DNA of 5,092 nt, taken from positions 1 through 5,092 of the forward strand of contig JAAKFP010000207.1 of NCBI GenBank assembly GCA_011065005.1. The letters are read 5' to 3'. A program made the translations under genes and the position numbers. Within the stretch, counting starts at the first letter, position 1. Every line of letters starts with the position of its first letter. This stretch comes from Chlamydiota bacterium (lineage in GTDB: Bacteria > Chlamydiota > Chlamydiia > Chlamydiales > Waddliaceae). The notes under the pieces are model-generated. The model was not told where the DNA came from and did not search any database. It was given only the letters and a program-made list of their open reading frames with translations. Below are positions 1 to 5,092 of this stretch, one piece after another.

Positions 1-131
1 ATCTTCTCTTGTGAGTGTATTCTTGAGACCATCTGGGAAAAGATCGGCTTTTTTGGGATCACCCAAAACCCTTACTATTGAATTTCCCTCCTATGAGGTC
101 AGGAGTTCTGAACTTATTTTTGCACAGTTCC
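1..131 (-). other. Left-edge intergenic stretch with possible truncated gene start
   Basis: No complete gene lies here. On the minus strand a frame is open from 90 to the window edge (30 codons, just after a TAG at 93-91). It reads in part VLGDPKKADLFPDG and its first codon positions are rich in G, as in coding DNA. A Shine-Dalgarno-like GGAGGG lies at 91-86, but no ATG or GTG follows at a normal distance. The only usual start is a TTG at 66-64, about 19 bases beyond GGAGGG. A plus-strand frame (2-145) is also open but lacks coding character and would overlap the end of the methyltransferase. A small dyad, AGTTC-T-GAACT, sits at 104-114. I cannot name the product. It could be the start of a gene cut by the window edge, a remnant of one, or chance. 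Confidence 0.25.
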
Positions 132-932
132 TTATGTTTTTTTAAAAAGCACCATATCTTGTGGCATATCTTGGTGCTCTTCCGCTGAAATATGATCGAG
201 TATCGTAAATCGTTGGGCTAGGTGCTGCTCTACCCATGGCCGAGGGTGGAACACAGAACACAAATTACTTCCAGCACCGGAGGGATGTTTAACAATCAGC
301 TCGTGTCGACCAAATCTTTCCTTTTCCTCAACGGTAAGATTATGCAAGGTCGACGTTCCATGAACAGTAAATATCAGATGCCCTCCAGGTGCAAGAATCC
401 GATACACCTCATCAATCCAAGCATGCTGAAGATCTTCGCTTAGGTGTGTGAATACAGAAATTGCATAGACCAAAGTATGTTGGTTATCTTTATACGGTAA
501 GGGCGGTTTCAGAGAGTTTTGTATGAACTCAGCAAAGGGCTGTTCACGCGTACACCAATCGATCAGTTTTTTATTGTAGTCACAACCGTGAAGTTCGCAT
601 GCAGTTAGACCATCAAAGTGGCGCAAAACCCGTGCACAACCACAGCCAAAATCTAAAATAGATTTTTGGTCTACTAGATTAATGCCATGCTTTCCAAGAA
701 GTGCTTCAATATGTTTGCTTCTCACGCGCCCTTCACTCAAAAACAGTTTGTCGCTCGTATTACCGGACACAAGCATCCTTAAGTAATGAGGTGGCAAAGG
801 AAAGGCTAAAGACTTGGCTTCGTTACATCTGTCAACAGAGCGGCATGATTTTATATACTCTCTAATCCGGAACAGGGGTAGCAATAGCCCAAAATCATCT
901 AGGAATTTTTTGACTTTATGTTTAACAATCAT
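132..932 (-). CDS. Class I SAM-dependent methyltransferase
   Basis: Cytoplasmic methyltransferase of 266 residues with the Rossmann-type class I fold; acceptor unknown. Motif I, the glycine-rich SAM-binding loop, is ILDFGCGCARVL at residues 92-103. The acidic end of strand 2 is LHGCDYN at 114-120, where Asp118 should contact the SAM ribose. The motif IV-like segment YAISVFTHL is at 156-164, and RILAPGGHLIFTVHG at 178-192 is the usual post-core strand. The C-terminal block GSNLCSVFHP (211-220) belongs to a subfamily I recognise from glycan and secondary-metabolite loci, so the protein looks full length. The N-terminal ~45 residues are basic and form a family-specific helix. There is no signal peptide. 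The ATG at 932 has no strong Shine-Dalgarno; the next in-frame Met (residue 53) would remove conserved sequence, so 932 is kept. It is divergent from the glycosyltransferase. Sugar O-methylation is plausible from the neighbours but unproven. Confidence 0.9.
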   Translation of the reverse strand: MIVKHKVKKFLDDFGLLLPLFRIREYIKSCRSVDRCNEAKSLAFPLPPHYLRMLVSGNTSDKLFLSEGRVRSKHIEALLGKHGINLVDQKSILDFGCGCARVLRHFDGLTACELHGCDYNKKLIDWCTREQPFAEFIQNSLKPPLPYKDNQHTLVYAISVFTHLSEDLQHAWIDEVYRILAPGGHLIFTVHGTSTLHNLTVEEKERFGRHELIVKHPSGAGSNLCSVFHPRPWVEQHLAQRFTILDHISAEEHQDMPQDMVLFKKT

Positions 933-970
933 CTGCTTGGTCGAGTCTAAACCAGTTTAATGTGGAGCAA

Positions 971-1001
971 TCTATACTAAAGATAACTTTTACAAAGTCA
1001 A
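971..1001 (-). promoter_or_regulatory. Candidate sigma-70 promoter of the methyltransferase gene
   Basis: Read on the minus strand, TTGACT (1001-996, five of six matches to the -35 consensus) is followed after 16 bases by TAGTAT (979-974). A TATAGA at 976-971 with a 19-base spacer is the alternative -10. Transcription would start near 965, giving a leader of about 30 bases before the ATG at 932. This is consensus matching only. Confidence 0.35.
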
Positions 1002-1019
1002 GCTAAAGAGGGAGTTGCA

Positions 1020-1215
1020 CAGGGCTCATTTTTGTACGTCTGGGCTATCCACTTTCAGGCCTTCGGCCCTTTGATTTTCCACATTTTTGGCTGGGGCCAT
1101 CGTCCCAGAAATAGTGACCTGAATAGTTACAAGAATTTTAATGCGTTAGCCCTGCCTGGGGAGGTGCTTCCCGTTGCAATTTTGCTTGGTCAGCTATATA
1201 CTTTGGAGGAATTTC
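1020..1215. other. Intergenic GC-rich stretch with three short hairpins
   Basis: The 298 bases between the methyltransferase and glycosyltransferase starts hold no gene I can support. About 1040-1175 is visibly richer in G and C than its surroundings. It contains three perfect or near-perfect short hairpins: GGCC-TTC-GGCC at 1058-1068, TGGC-TGGG-GCCA at 1088-1099, and a GGGAG/TTCCC stem (one G-T pair) at 1159-1172. An outer pair, TCTGGG (1039-1044) and CCCAGA (1104-1109), encloses the first two. A plus-strand frame is open from 987 to 1316 and could start at TTG 1032, but it lacks a ribosome binding site, matches no family I know, and overlaps the glycosyltransferase by 86 bases. The stretch may be a structured RNA, a dispersed repeat or a gene remnant. 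Confidence 0.35.
1174..1202 (+). promoter_or_regulatory. Candidate sigma-70 promoter of the glycosyltransferase-asnB operon
   Basis: TTGCAA (1174-1179, four of six -35 matches) and TATACT (1197-1202, five of six -10 matches) are separated by exactly 17 bases. Transcription would begin near 1209, about 22 bases before the ATG at 1231. The -35 lies just after the 1159-1172 hairpin. No terminator or other promoter was seen between this site and asnB, so one transcript for both genes is likely. Confidence 0.45.
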
Positions 1216-1230
1216 TCTTCATAGGAAGGG

Positions 1231-2328
1231 ATGAAAAAAACGTGGCTTATAAAGATGCGGGTATTACATCTTCCAACAGATATAGGAGGGAATGCGTGGG
1301 GCCTTTCACGTGGTGAACGGGCATTGGGTCTTCAAAGTGATGTTTTGCTAAAAGAAAAGTCTTCTTTAGGTTATCCCGCTGATATCCAACTTAATATCCA
1401 AAAAACAAAAGGAAAAGTTTCCGAATTTTATAAATTACTAAAAACGTTCATTAATATTCGCAACCAGTATGACGTTTACCATTTTAATTTTGGGTCGTCT
1501 TTACTACATTTTCCGGGCTTCCCTTTTCTCAATCAACTTGACCTTCCTTTTTATCCTCAAAAAGCAAAGCTGTTTGTTACGTATAACGGATGCGATGCAC
1601 GTCAGAAGTATCCAACAATGAAACGAATGAAAGTCGCTGCGTGTCACAACACAAATTGCTATCAAGGAATGTGCAATTCGGGACGCCTCGACCAACTTAG
1701 AAGGCTTGGCATTCGGAAGATGGAGCGTTATGTTCACCATTTTTGGGCATTAAACCCTGACCTCCTGCATTTCCTGCCGCCGGGAAAATCGTCCTTTTTG
1801 CCTTACTCAGTGTGTAAATTTGATGTGGGGCTTCATCAACCAAAATTTGGTAAGAAGTTAAAGGTAATTCATGCACCGTCTAATCGTGAGGCGAAAGGTT
1901 CTGTTTATATCATTGCTGCTTTAGATAAACTGCGTCGGAAATATCCTGATCTTCTGGAAGTTAACATTATCGAAAATGTGTTGCATGAAGAAGCTTTAAA
2001 TCTTTACAAACAGGCAGATCTCATTATTGATCAGATTCTCATTGGATGGTATGGCGCCTTTGCGGTCGAGGGAATGTTAATGGGCAAACCTGTAGTCGCA
2101 AGAATTTCTGTTGAGGATCTGAAATTTGTTCCGGATCAAATGGCTCTTGATTTACAGAACACAATCATCCAAGCTGACCCAACGACTATTTATCATGTTT
2201 TGGAGAAATGTATTCAAGATCGTCAGTTTTTAAAAGAAAGATCTCAAGCTTCGATAGAATACGCTAATAAGTGGCATCATCCTCAATTTGTTGCGGAGAT
2301 GACGAAAGAAAAATACGAGATGAATTAA
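1231..2328 (+). CDS. GT-B-fold glycosyltransferase (GT1/GT4-like)
   Basis: Predicted 365-residue cytoplasmic sugar transferase, probably adding a sugar from a nucleotide-sugar donor to a surface-glycan intermediate; donor and acceptor cannot be read from sequence. The N-terminal Rossmann half begins MRVLHLPTDIGGNAWGLSRG (residues 9-28) and includes YHFNFGSS (83-90) and FVTYNGCDARQ (115-125). The C-terminal donor half opens with KVIHAPSNREAKG (211-223), the typical H-P-x-x-R-x-x-KG element. It includes ADLIIDQ (262-268) and FAVEGMLMGKPVV (277-289), whose Glu280 matches the second Glu of the GT4 E-x7-E motif. Cysteines 138, 143 and 148 form an evenly spaced cluster. No membrane segment is seen. 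The start is uncertain: AGGAAGGG (1223-1230) abuts ATG 1231, while Met9 (1255) fits the family's N-terminus better but has no ribosome binding site. The TAA overlaps the asnB ATG by one base, implying translational coupling. Confidence 0.88.
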   Translation: MKKTWLIKMRVLHLPTDIGGNAWGLSRGERALGLQSDVLLKEKSSLGYPADIQLNIQKTKGKVSEFYKLLKTFINIRNQYDVYHFNFGSSLLHFPGFPFLNQLDLPFYPQKAKLFVTYNGCDARQKYPTMKRMKVAACHNTNCYQGMCNSGRLDQLRRLGIRKMERYVHHFWALNPDLLHFLPPGKSSFLPYSVCKFDVGLHQPKFGKKLKVIHAPSNREAKGSVYIIAALDKLRRKYPDLLEVNIIENVLHEEALNLYKQADLIIDQILIGWYGAFAVEGMLMGKPVVARISVEDLKFVPDQMALDLQNTIIQADPTTIYHVLEKCIQDRQFLKERSQASIEYANKWHHPQFVAEMTKEKYEMN

Positions 2329-4313
2329 TGTGTGGAATCGCGGCCATTTTTGGTTTAAGGGCAATTCATAAACTCCCTCTTCTTACGAAGATGATGACCG
2401 ATGTTATCCAACATCGAGGTCCTGATGATGAGGGTGTTGTTCTCTTTTCGCAAGAAGGCGATCCTACTATTTTGGGTGGGGAGGATACTCCTGAAGGTGT
2501 CTTCAAGGAAAATCTACCATATTGCCCTAAAAAGAGACGGTTTTCTGATGGATCTTATATTGGAGCTCTTGGTCATCGTAGATTGTCGATTATAGATCTT
2601 TCACCAGCCGGTCACCAACCCATGAGCTCCGAAGATCAGCGTTATTGGATTGTGTATAATGGGGAAATCTACAACTATTTGGAAATTCGTAAAGAGCTCG
2701 AGAGTAATGGACATCACTTCTATTCACATACCGATACCGAAGTGATTTTGAAAGCATTTAGTGAGTGGGGTGTTGATTGCTTACATCACTTTAATGGAAT
2801 GTTTGCATTTGTGATTTGGGATGTTAAAGAAAGGCGCCTTTTTGCCGCTAGGGATAGGTTTGGTGTTAAACCATTATACTATTGGATAAATCCAAAGGGG
2901 ATGCTGGCTTTTGCTTCCGAAATCAAGCAGTTTACCTTATTGCCCGGCTGGAATCCCAAGATAAATCATCAACGTTCCTATGATTTTTTAAATTGGGGAC
3001 TCACAGACCACACAGAAGAGACATTGTTTGCCGGTGTTAAACAGCTCAGAGGCGGGCATTACATCTACTGCCCAATTGACAACATCGAAACACAAGAGCT
3101 TAAAACAAGACAATGGTATCAGTTACGCCACAGCCCTTTTAAAGGAAGCTTCGAAGAGGCAAGCAAGGAGTTTGCCGAAATGCTTCGTGATTCCATACGG
3201 CTTCGTTTACGAGCGGATGTCGATATCGGTTCTTGTCTGTCGGGAGGGTTAGACTCCTCCTCGATCGTTTGTTTTGCAAATGCACTACTTAAAGAGAAAA
3301 ACGCTGAGGCTAGGCAAAAAACATTTTCAGCCTATTCGGATGTGCTCTGCTTTGATGAAAGACACTATATTGAGATCGTCGCAAATCGAATGAATGTAGA
3401 GGCTCATTCAACAACGCCATGCCTGGAACATATGGAATCCCTCGTTCCGGAGATTATTTGGCATCAAGACGAACCTTATGGATCGACTAGCATTTATGCT
3501 CAATGGCTTGTTTTCGATCTCGTTAAAAAAAACAAAGTCAAAGTTATGCTCGATGGTCAGGGGGCTGATGAACATCTAGCCGGTTACATCCCATTTTTTG
3601 GATGTCGATTCTATGACCTATTTAGATCGATGCAATGGAGGACCCTCATACAGGAGATGATGATGACAAAAAAGAACCACCCCCAGGTCAATCCTCTATT
3701 CTTGTTTGCAAGTAGACTTGTGCCGCATGCAGTACAACAACCGCTTAGGCGTCTTTTGCAAAAAACCGCCAGCAAACCGAATTGGATTGACTTTCGTTTT
3801 CTCTCTGCAAAAAATCTCGTTCCATTTCAAAGCAGTAAGCAAAATCATTTGAGGGATCAATCTTCTCTGCAATTGATGCATACCAGCCTTCCAATGCTTC
3901 TGCGGTATGAAGACCGGGATTCCATGGCCCACTCCATAGAGTCGCGAACTCCTTTTCTCGACTACAGGCTTGTTGAATTTACTTTAGGACTTCCCAGTGA
4001 ATACAAGCTGTCACATGGGCTTACTAAGCGGGTGCTCAGAAAGGGGACAGAAGGAATTATGCCGGATGAAATCCGCAATAGGATCGATAAAATAGGTTTT
4101 GCCACTGCTGAAGAAGAGTGGTTGACAAAGCGAAGGCCTGATGTTTTTCGAAAGTGGATGGATGACGCTATTGAGTCCTCTCAAGGTATTTTGAATCCTC
4201 AGGCTAGAGGAATCGTAGATGATATCATCGACGGGAAGAGAAAGTTCAGCTTTATCCCATGGCGCATCATCTGTTTTGGGCATTGGATGCAAAGGTTTTC
4301 AGCCTCTATTTAA
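2328..4313 (+). CDS. asnB: AsnB-type glutamine-dependent amidotransferase (asparagine synthase family)
   Basis: Class II glutamine amidotransferase plus ATP-dependent synthetase, 661 residues, cytoplasmic. The family hydrolyses glutamine and passes ammonia to an adenylated carboxylate. The start at 2328 is fixed because Cys2 of MCGIAAIFG must become the N-terminal nucleophile; an upstream in-frame ATG at 2271 would bury it. Glutaminase domain: HRGPDDEG 29-36, Arg85 in GHRRLSI, NGEIYNY 111-117, Asp136 in HTDTEV, ARDRFGVKPLYY 174-185. Synthetase domain: PP-loop SGGLDS 305-310, DEPYGS 381-386, LDGQGADEHLAGY 408-420, SIESRTPFLDYRLVE 536-550. It is about 107 residues longer than E. coli AsnB, partly from an insertion near residues 40-78. 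Gln411 aligns with E. coli Glu348, the synthetase catalytic residue. Only a weak ribosome binding site precedes it, consistent with coupling to the glycosyltransferase. In such loci relatives (for example Pseudomonas WbpS) amidate sugar acids, so true asparagine synthesis is not assured. Confidence 0.93.
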   Translation: MCGIAAIFGLRAIHKLPLLTKMMTDVIQHRGPDDEGVVLFSQEGDPTILGGEDTPEGVFKENLPYCPKKRRFSDGSYIGALGHRRLSIIDLSPAGHQPMSSEDQRYWIVYNGEIYNYLEIRKELESNGHHFYSHTDTEVILKAFSEWGVDCLHHFNGMFAFVIWDVKERRLFAARDRFGVKPLYYWINPKGMLAFASEIKQFTLLPGWNPKINHQRSYDFLNWGLTDHTEETLFAGVKQLRGGHYIYCPIDNIETQELKTRQWYQLRHSPFKGSFEEASKEFAEMLRDSIRLRLRADVDIGSCLSGGLDSSSIVCFANALLKEKNAEARQKTFSAYSDVLCFDERHYIEIVANRMNVEAHSTTPCLEHMESLVPEIIWHQDEPYGSTSIYAQWLVFDLVKKNKVKVMLDGQGADEHLAGYIPFFGCRFYDLFRSMQWRTLIQEMMMTKKNHPQVNPLFLFASRLVPHAVQQPLRRLLQKTASKPNWIDFRFLSAKNLVPFQSSKQNHLRDQSSLQLMHTSLPMLLRYEDRDSMAHSIESRTPFLDYRLVEFTLGLPSEYKLSHGLTKRVLRKGTEGIMPDEIRNRIDKIGFATAEEEWLTKRRPDVFRKWMDDAIESSQGILNPQARGIVDDIIDGKRKFSFIPWRIICFGHWMQRFSASI

Positions 4314-4333
4314 GTTGACACCATTGTCTGATA

Positions 4334-4585
4334 TTATGCCACTTTATGTGAGATGATCGAGTATAAGTACTCTGGTGAAAGATCGGCCCCATTGTCCCAA
4401 ACGATGGTTCCTAGCTCTTTATTTACGGCAACCGTTGCAAAATATTCGACATCCTTAAGCTTAGAAAAAACTCCTTCAAAAGGAATGATACTTGAAATAT
4501 CTACGCTACCTTCAACTCCATTTTCGAAGCGTAAAAAGAGTGTATAATTTTTCAGTATCTTTACCTCAATAATATCGTAAAGCAT
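4334..4585 (-). CDS. DUF2442 family small protein
   Basis: Protein of 83 residues, about the usual size of DUF2442 proteins. The diagnostic block is GTIVWDNGADLSPEYLY at residues 59-75, with the W-x-N-G-x-D-x-x-P-x-x-L pattern; the N-terminal half (VKILKNYTLFLRFENGVEG) is the usual two-strand start. Function is unknown. Its Shine-Dalgarno GGAG (4596-4593), 7 bases before the ATG, lies inside the end of the DUF4160 gene. The two genes are only 4 bases apart, so they are almost certainly co-transcribed and probably translationally coupled. It is convergent with asnB, with only 20 bases between the stop codons. DUF2442 genes often sit beside DUF4160 genes, an arrangement that has led to toxin-antitoxin suspicion; which partner would be toxin is not evident here. 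No signal peptide or membrane segment is seen. Confidence 0.88.
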   Translation of the reverse strand: MLYDIIEVKILKNYTLFLRFENGVEGSVDISSIIPFEGVFSKLKDVEYFATVAVNKELGTIVWDNGADLSPEYLYSIISHKVA

Positions 4586-4589
4586 CTCG

Positions 4590-4850
4590 CTACTCCAAAG
4601 GTGGAATTTTTTTTAATTTTGAAAACTTTTCTGCCAAATGCCAGTCTTCCATTAGTGCTTGTTGGTGTATGCTTGCCCACTCTATTACCAAACCCAAGAC
4701 CTTGGGCGGTAGTTTTCCATTCAACAACGCAAGGTCTTTGATTGAAATCGTAGCCTTGTATTCATTATATCTGACATGGAAATGTGGAGGATTATGCTCC
4801 TTGTAGAACATAGCAATTATTATCCCGAGAAATCGACTAATTTCAGGCAT
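4590..4850 (-). CDS. DUF4160 family small protein
   Basis: Protein of 86 residues with the whole DUF4160 domain. The N-terminal signature PEISRFLGIIIAMFYKEHNP occupies residues 2-21 and runs into PHFHVRY (22-28). The three histidines H19, H23 and H25 form a H-x3-H-x-H arrangement that could bind metal or nucleic acid. LPP at 47-49, Trp58 and Trp70 fit the family's C-terminal helix region. Function is unproven. The start at 4850 is chosen because GGAGG (4860-4856) lies 5 bases upstream and MPEIS is the standard family N-terminus; an ATG at 4862 overlaps that ribosome binding site and would add only MEEK. It is the first gene of a two-gene unit with DUF2442, preceded by its own promoter-like sequence with an overlapping dyad. 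A self-regulated toxin-antitoxin-like module is the leading guess. Confidence 0.88.
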   Translation of the reverse strand: MPEISRFLGIIIAMFYKEHNPPHFHVRYNEYKATISIKDLALLNGKLPPKVLGLVIEWASIHQQALMEDWHLAEKFSKLKKIPPLE

Positions 4851-4855
4851 CTTTT

Positions 4856-4860
4856 CCTCC
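4856..4860 (-). promoter_or_regulatory. Ribosome binding site fixing the DUF4160 start
   Basis: GGAGG on the minus strand, 5 bases before the ATG at 4850. It overlaps the alternative in-frame ATG at 4862-4860, which therefore has no room for its own site. This makes 4850 the better start. Confidence 0.8.
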
Positions 4861-4874
4861 ATGAACCCTTAGGT

Positions 4875-4889
4875 TTCTTAATTTAAGAA
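4875..4889. promoter_or_regulatory. Perfect 15-base dyad, candidate operator of the DUF4160/DUF2442 unit
   Basis: TTCTTAA-T-TTAAGAA: two perfect 7-base arms around one central base. It overlaps four bases of the candidate -10 box (4891-4886) and spans the expected transcription start near 4879. That is where a repressor, possibly one of the two encoded proteins, would block RNA polymerase. The dyad is AT-rich, so chance is possible, but its position is telling. Confidence 0.45.
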
Positions 4890-4914
4890 TATCTCTTTTG
4901 TAAGAAAAAATCAA
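4886..4914 (-). promoter_or_regulatory. Candidate sigma-70 promoter of the DUF4160/DUF2442 unit
   Basis: On the minus strand TTGATT (4914-4909) and TATTCT (4891-4886) each match four of six consensus bases and are spaced by exactly 17 bases. The predicted leader to the ATG at 4850 is about 28 bases and contains most of the 4875-4889 dyad. Confidence 0.45.
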
Positions 4915-4931
4915 TAAAGGACATAAAGGAC
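4914..4931. repeat. Perfect tandem duplication of a 9-mer (ATAAAGGAC x2)
   Basis: ATAAAGGAC occurs at 4914-4922 and again immediately at 4923-4931 without mismatch. It begins at the outer edge of the candidate -35 box of the DUF4160 gene. Its 9-base period equals that of the CACAGAGAG units about 40 bases to the right. Confidence 0.7.
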
Positions 4932-4962
4932 GACACTGAGCCATCAGCAATTCCCGCTGGAA

Positions 4963-5074
4963 ATTTCACCACAGAGAGCACAGAGAGAAATTTGAGGTTT
5001 TATGAGAGGGTCTATTTTTAATAAACCCCGAAATTTTTCCATTCTCTGTGTTCTCTGTGCTCTCGGTGGTAAAT
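4963..5074. repeat. 112-base imperfect palindrome of CACAGAGAG-type 9-mers (MITE- or REP-like)
   Basis: The outer arms 4963-4986 and 5052-5074 pair with one unpaired base and one mismatch. The inner arms 4988-5003 and 5021-5036 (AAATTT, then a G-rich block, then TTTTAT) pair again around a 17-base loop at 5004-5020. The left arm holds two perfect tandem CACAGAGAG units (4970-4978, 4979-4987). The right arm holds three complementary units in 9-base register: TTCTCTGTG at 5042-5050 and 5051-5059, and a variant CTCTCGGTG at 5060-5068. The extra unit makes a bulge of about 15 bases. It has no coding capacity and no clear target-site duplication. From memory, similar CACAGAG palindromes are dispersed in many environmental genomes; copy number cannot be judged from one window. 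It might also fold as a transcript hairpin, but it lacks a terminator-like T run. Confidence 0.75.
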
Positions 5075-5092
5075 AAATCATTAACAATAAGA

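Noticed and set aside
1141..1175. Integron attC-like GCGTTAGCC near a hairpin
   Set aside because: GTTAGCC breaks the GTTRRRY core consensus, no complementary RYYYAAC partner is placed correctly, and there is no integrase or cassette array.
1032..1316. 94-codon plus-strand frame with a TTG start
   Set aside because: No ribosome binding site, no recognisable family, and 86 bases of overlap with the glycosyltransferase in another frame. Kept only as part of the intergenic finding.
2271..2327. Upstream in-frame ATG extending asnB by 19 residues
   Set aside because: It lies inside the glycosyltransferase gene and would mask the N-terminal Cys nucleophile.
4317..4328. GACA-CCAT-TGTC between the convergent asnB and DUF2442 stops as a terminator
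   Set aside because: Only four base pairs with no T run on either strand; too weak to call.
192..4364. Shared 12-mer ATGATCGAGTAT at 192-203 and 4353-4364
   Set aside because: Both copies lie inside unrelated genes with different reading contexts, and about one such match is expected by chance in 5 kb.
4963..5074. CRISPR array
   Set aside because: The repeated units are 9 bases, contiguous without spacers, and arranged as a palindrome; no cas gene is present.

Overview
The window (5,092 bases, modest GC) looks like an accessory surface-glycan region of a free-living, probably Gram-negative environmental bacterium. Codon use and Shine-Dalgarno sites are bacterial. The CACAGAG-type palindromic repeat near the right end is, from general knowledge, of a kind scattered through many environmental genomes. 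No gene here fixes the phylum, so I do not name one.

Layout: (1) Positions 1-131 hold no complete gene. A minus-strand frame with a Shine-Dalgarno-like GGAGGG in front of it is open to the left edge and may be the start of a truncated gene. (2) 132-932, minus strand: a complete class I SAM-dependent methyltransferase. (3) 933-1230: a divergent intergenic region with candidate promoters for both sides and a relatively GC-rich stretch with several short hairpins. (4) 1231-2328, plus strand: a GT-B-fold glycosyltransferase. (5) 2328-4313, plus strand: an AsnB-type glutamine-dependent amidotransferase whose ATG overlaps the glycosyltransferase stop codon by one base. (6) 4334-4850, minus strand: two small genes, DUF4160 then DUF2442, 4 bases apart and convergent with asnB. 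They have their own candidate promoter and a perfect 15-base dyad across its -10 box. (7) 4851-5092: no genes; it holds that promoter and operator, a perfect tandem 9-mer, and a 112-base imperfect palindrome built from 9-base CACAGAGAG units.

How the genes may work together: a glycosyltransferase coupled to an AsnB-like enzyme, with a methyltransferase alongside, is typical of O-antigen, capsule or exopolysaccharide loci. There AsnB-like enzymes can amidate sugar acids instead of aspartate. This AsnB keeps the glutaminase residues and the SGGLDS PP-loop, but has Gln411 where E. coli AsnB has the catalytic Glu348. The DUF4160/DUF2442 pair is unrelated to the glycan genes and resembles a small self-regulated toxin-antitoxin-like cassette. 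That reading is inference.
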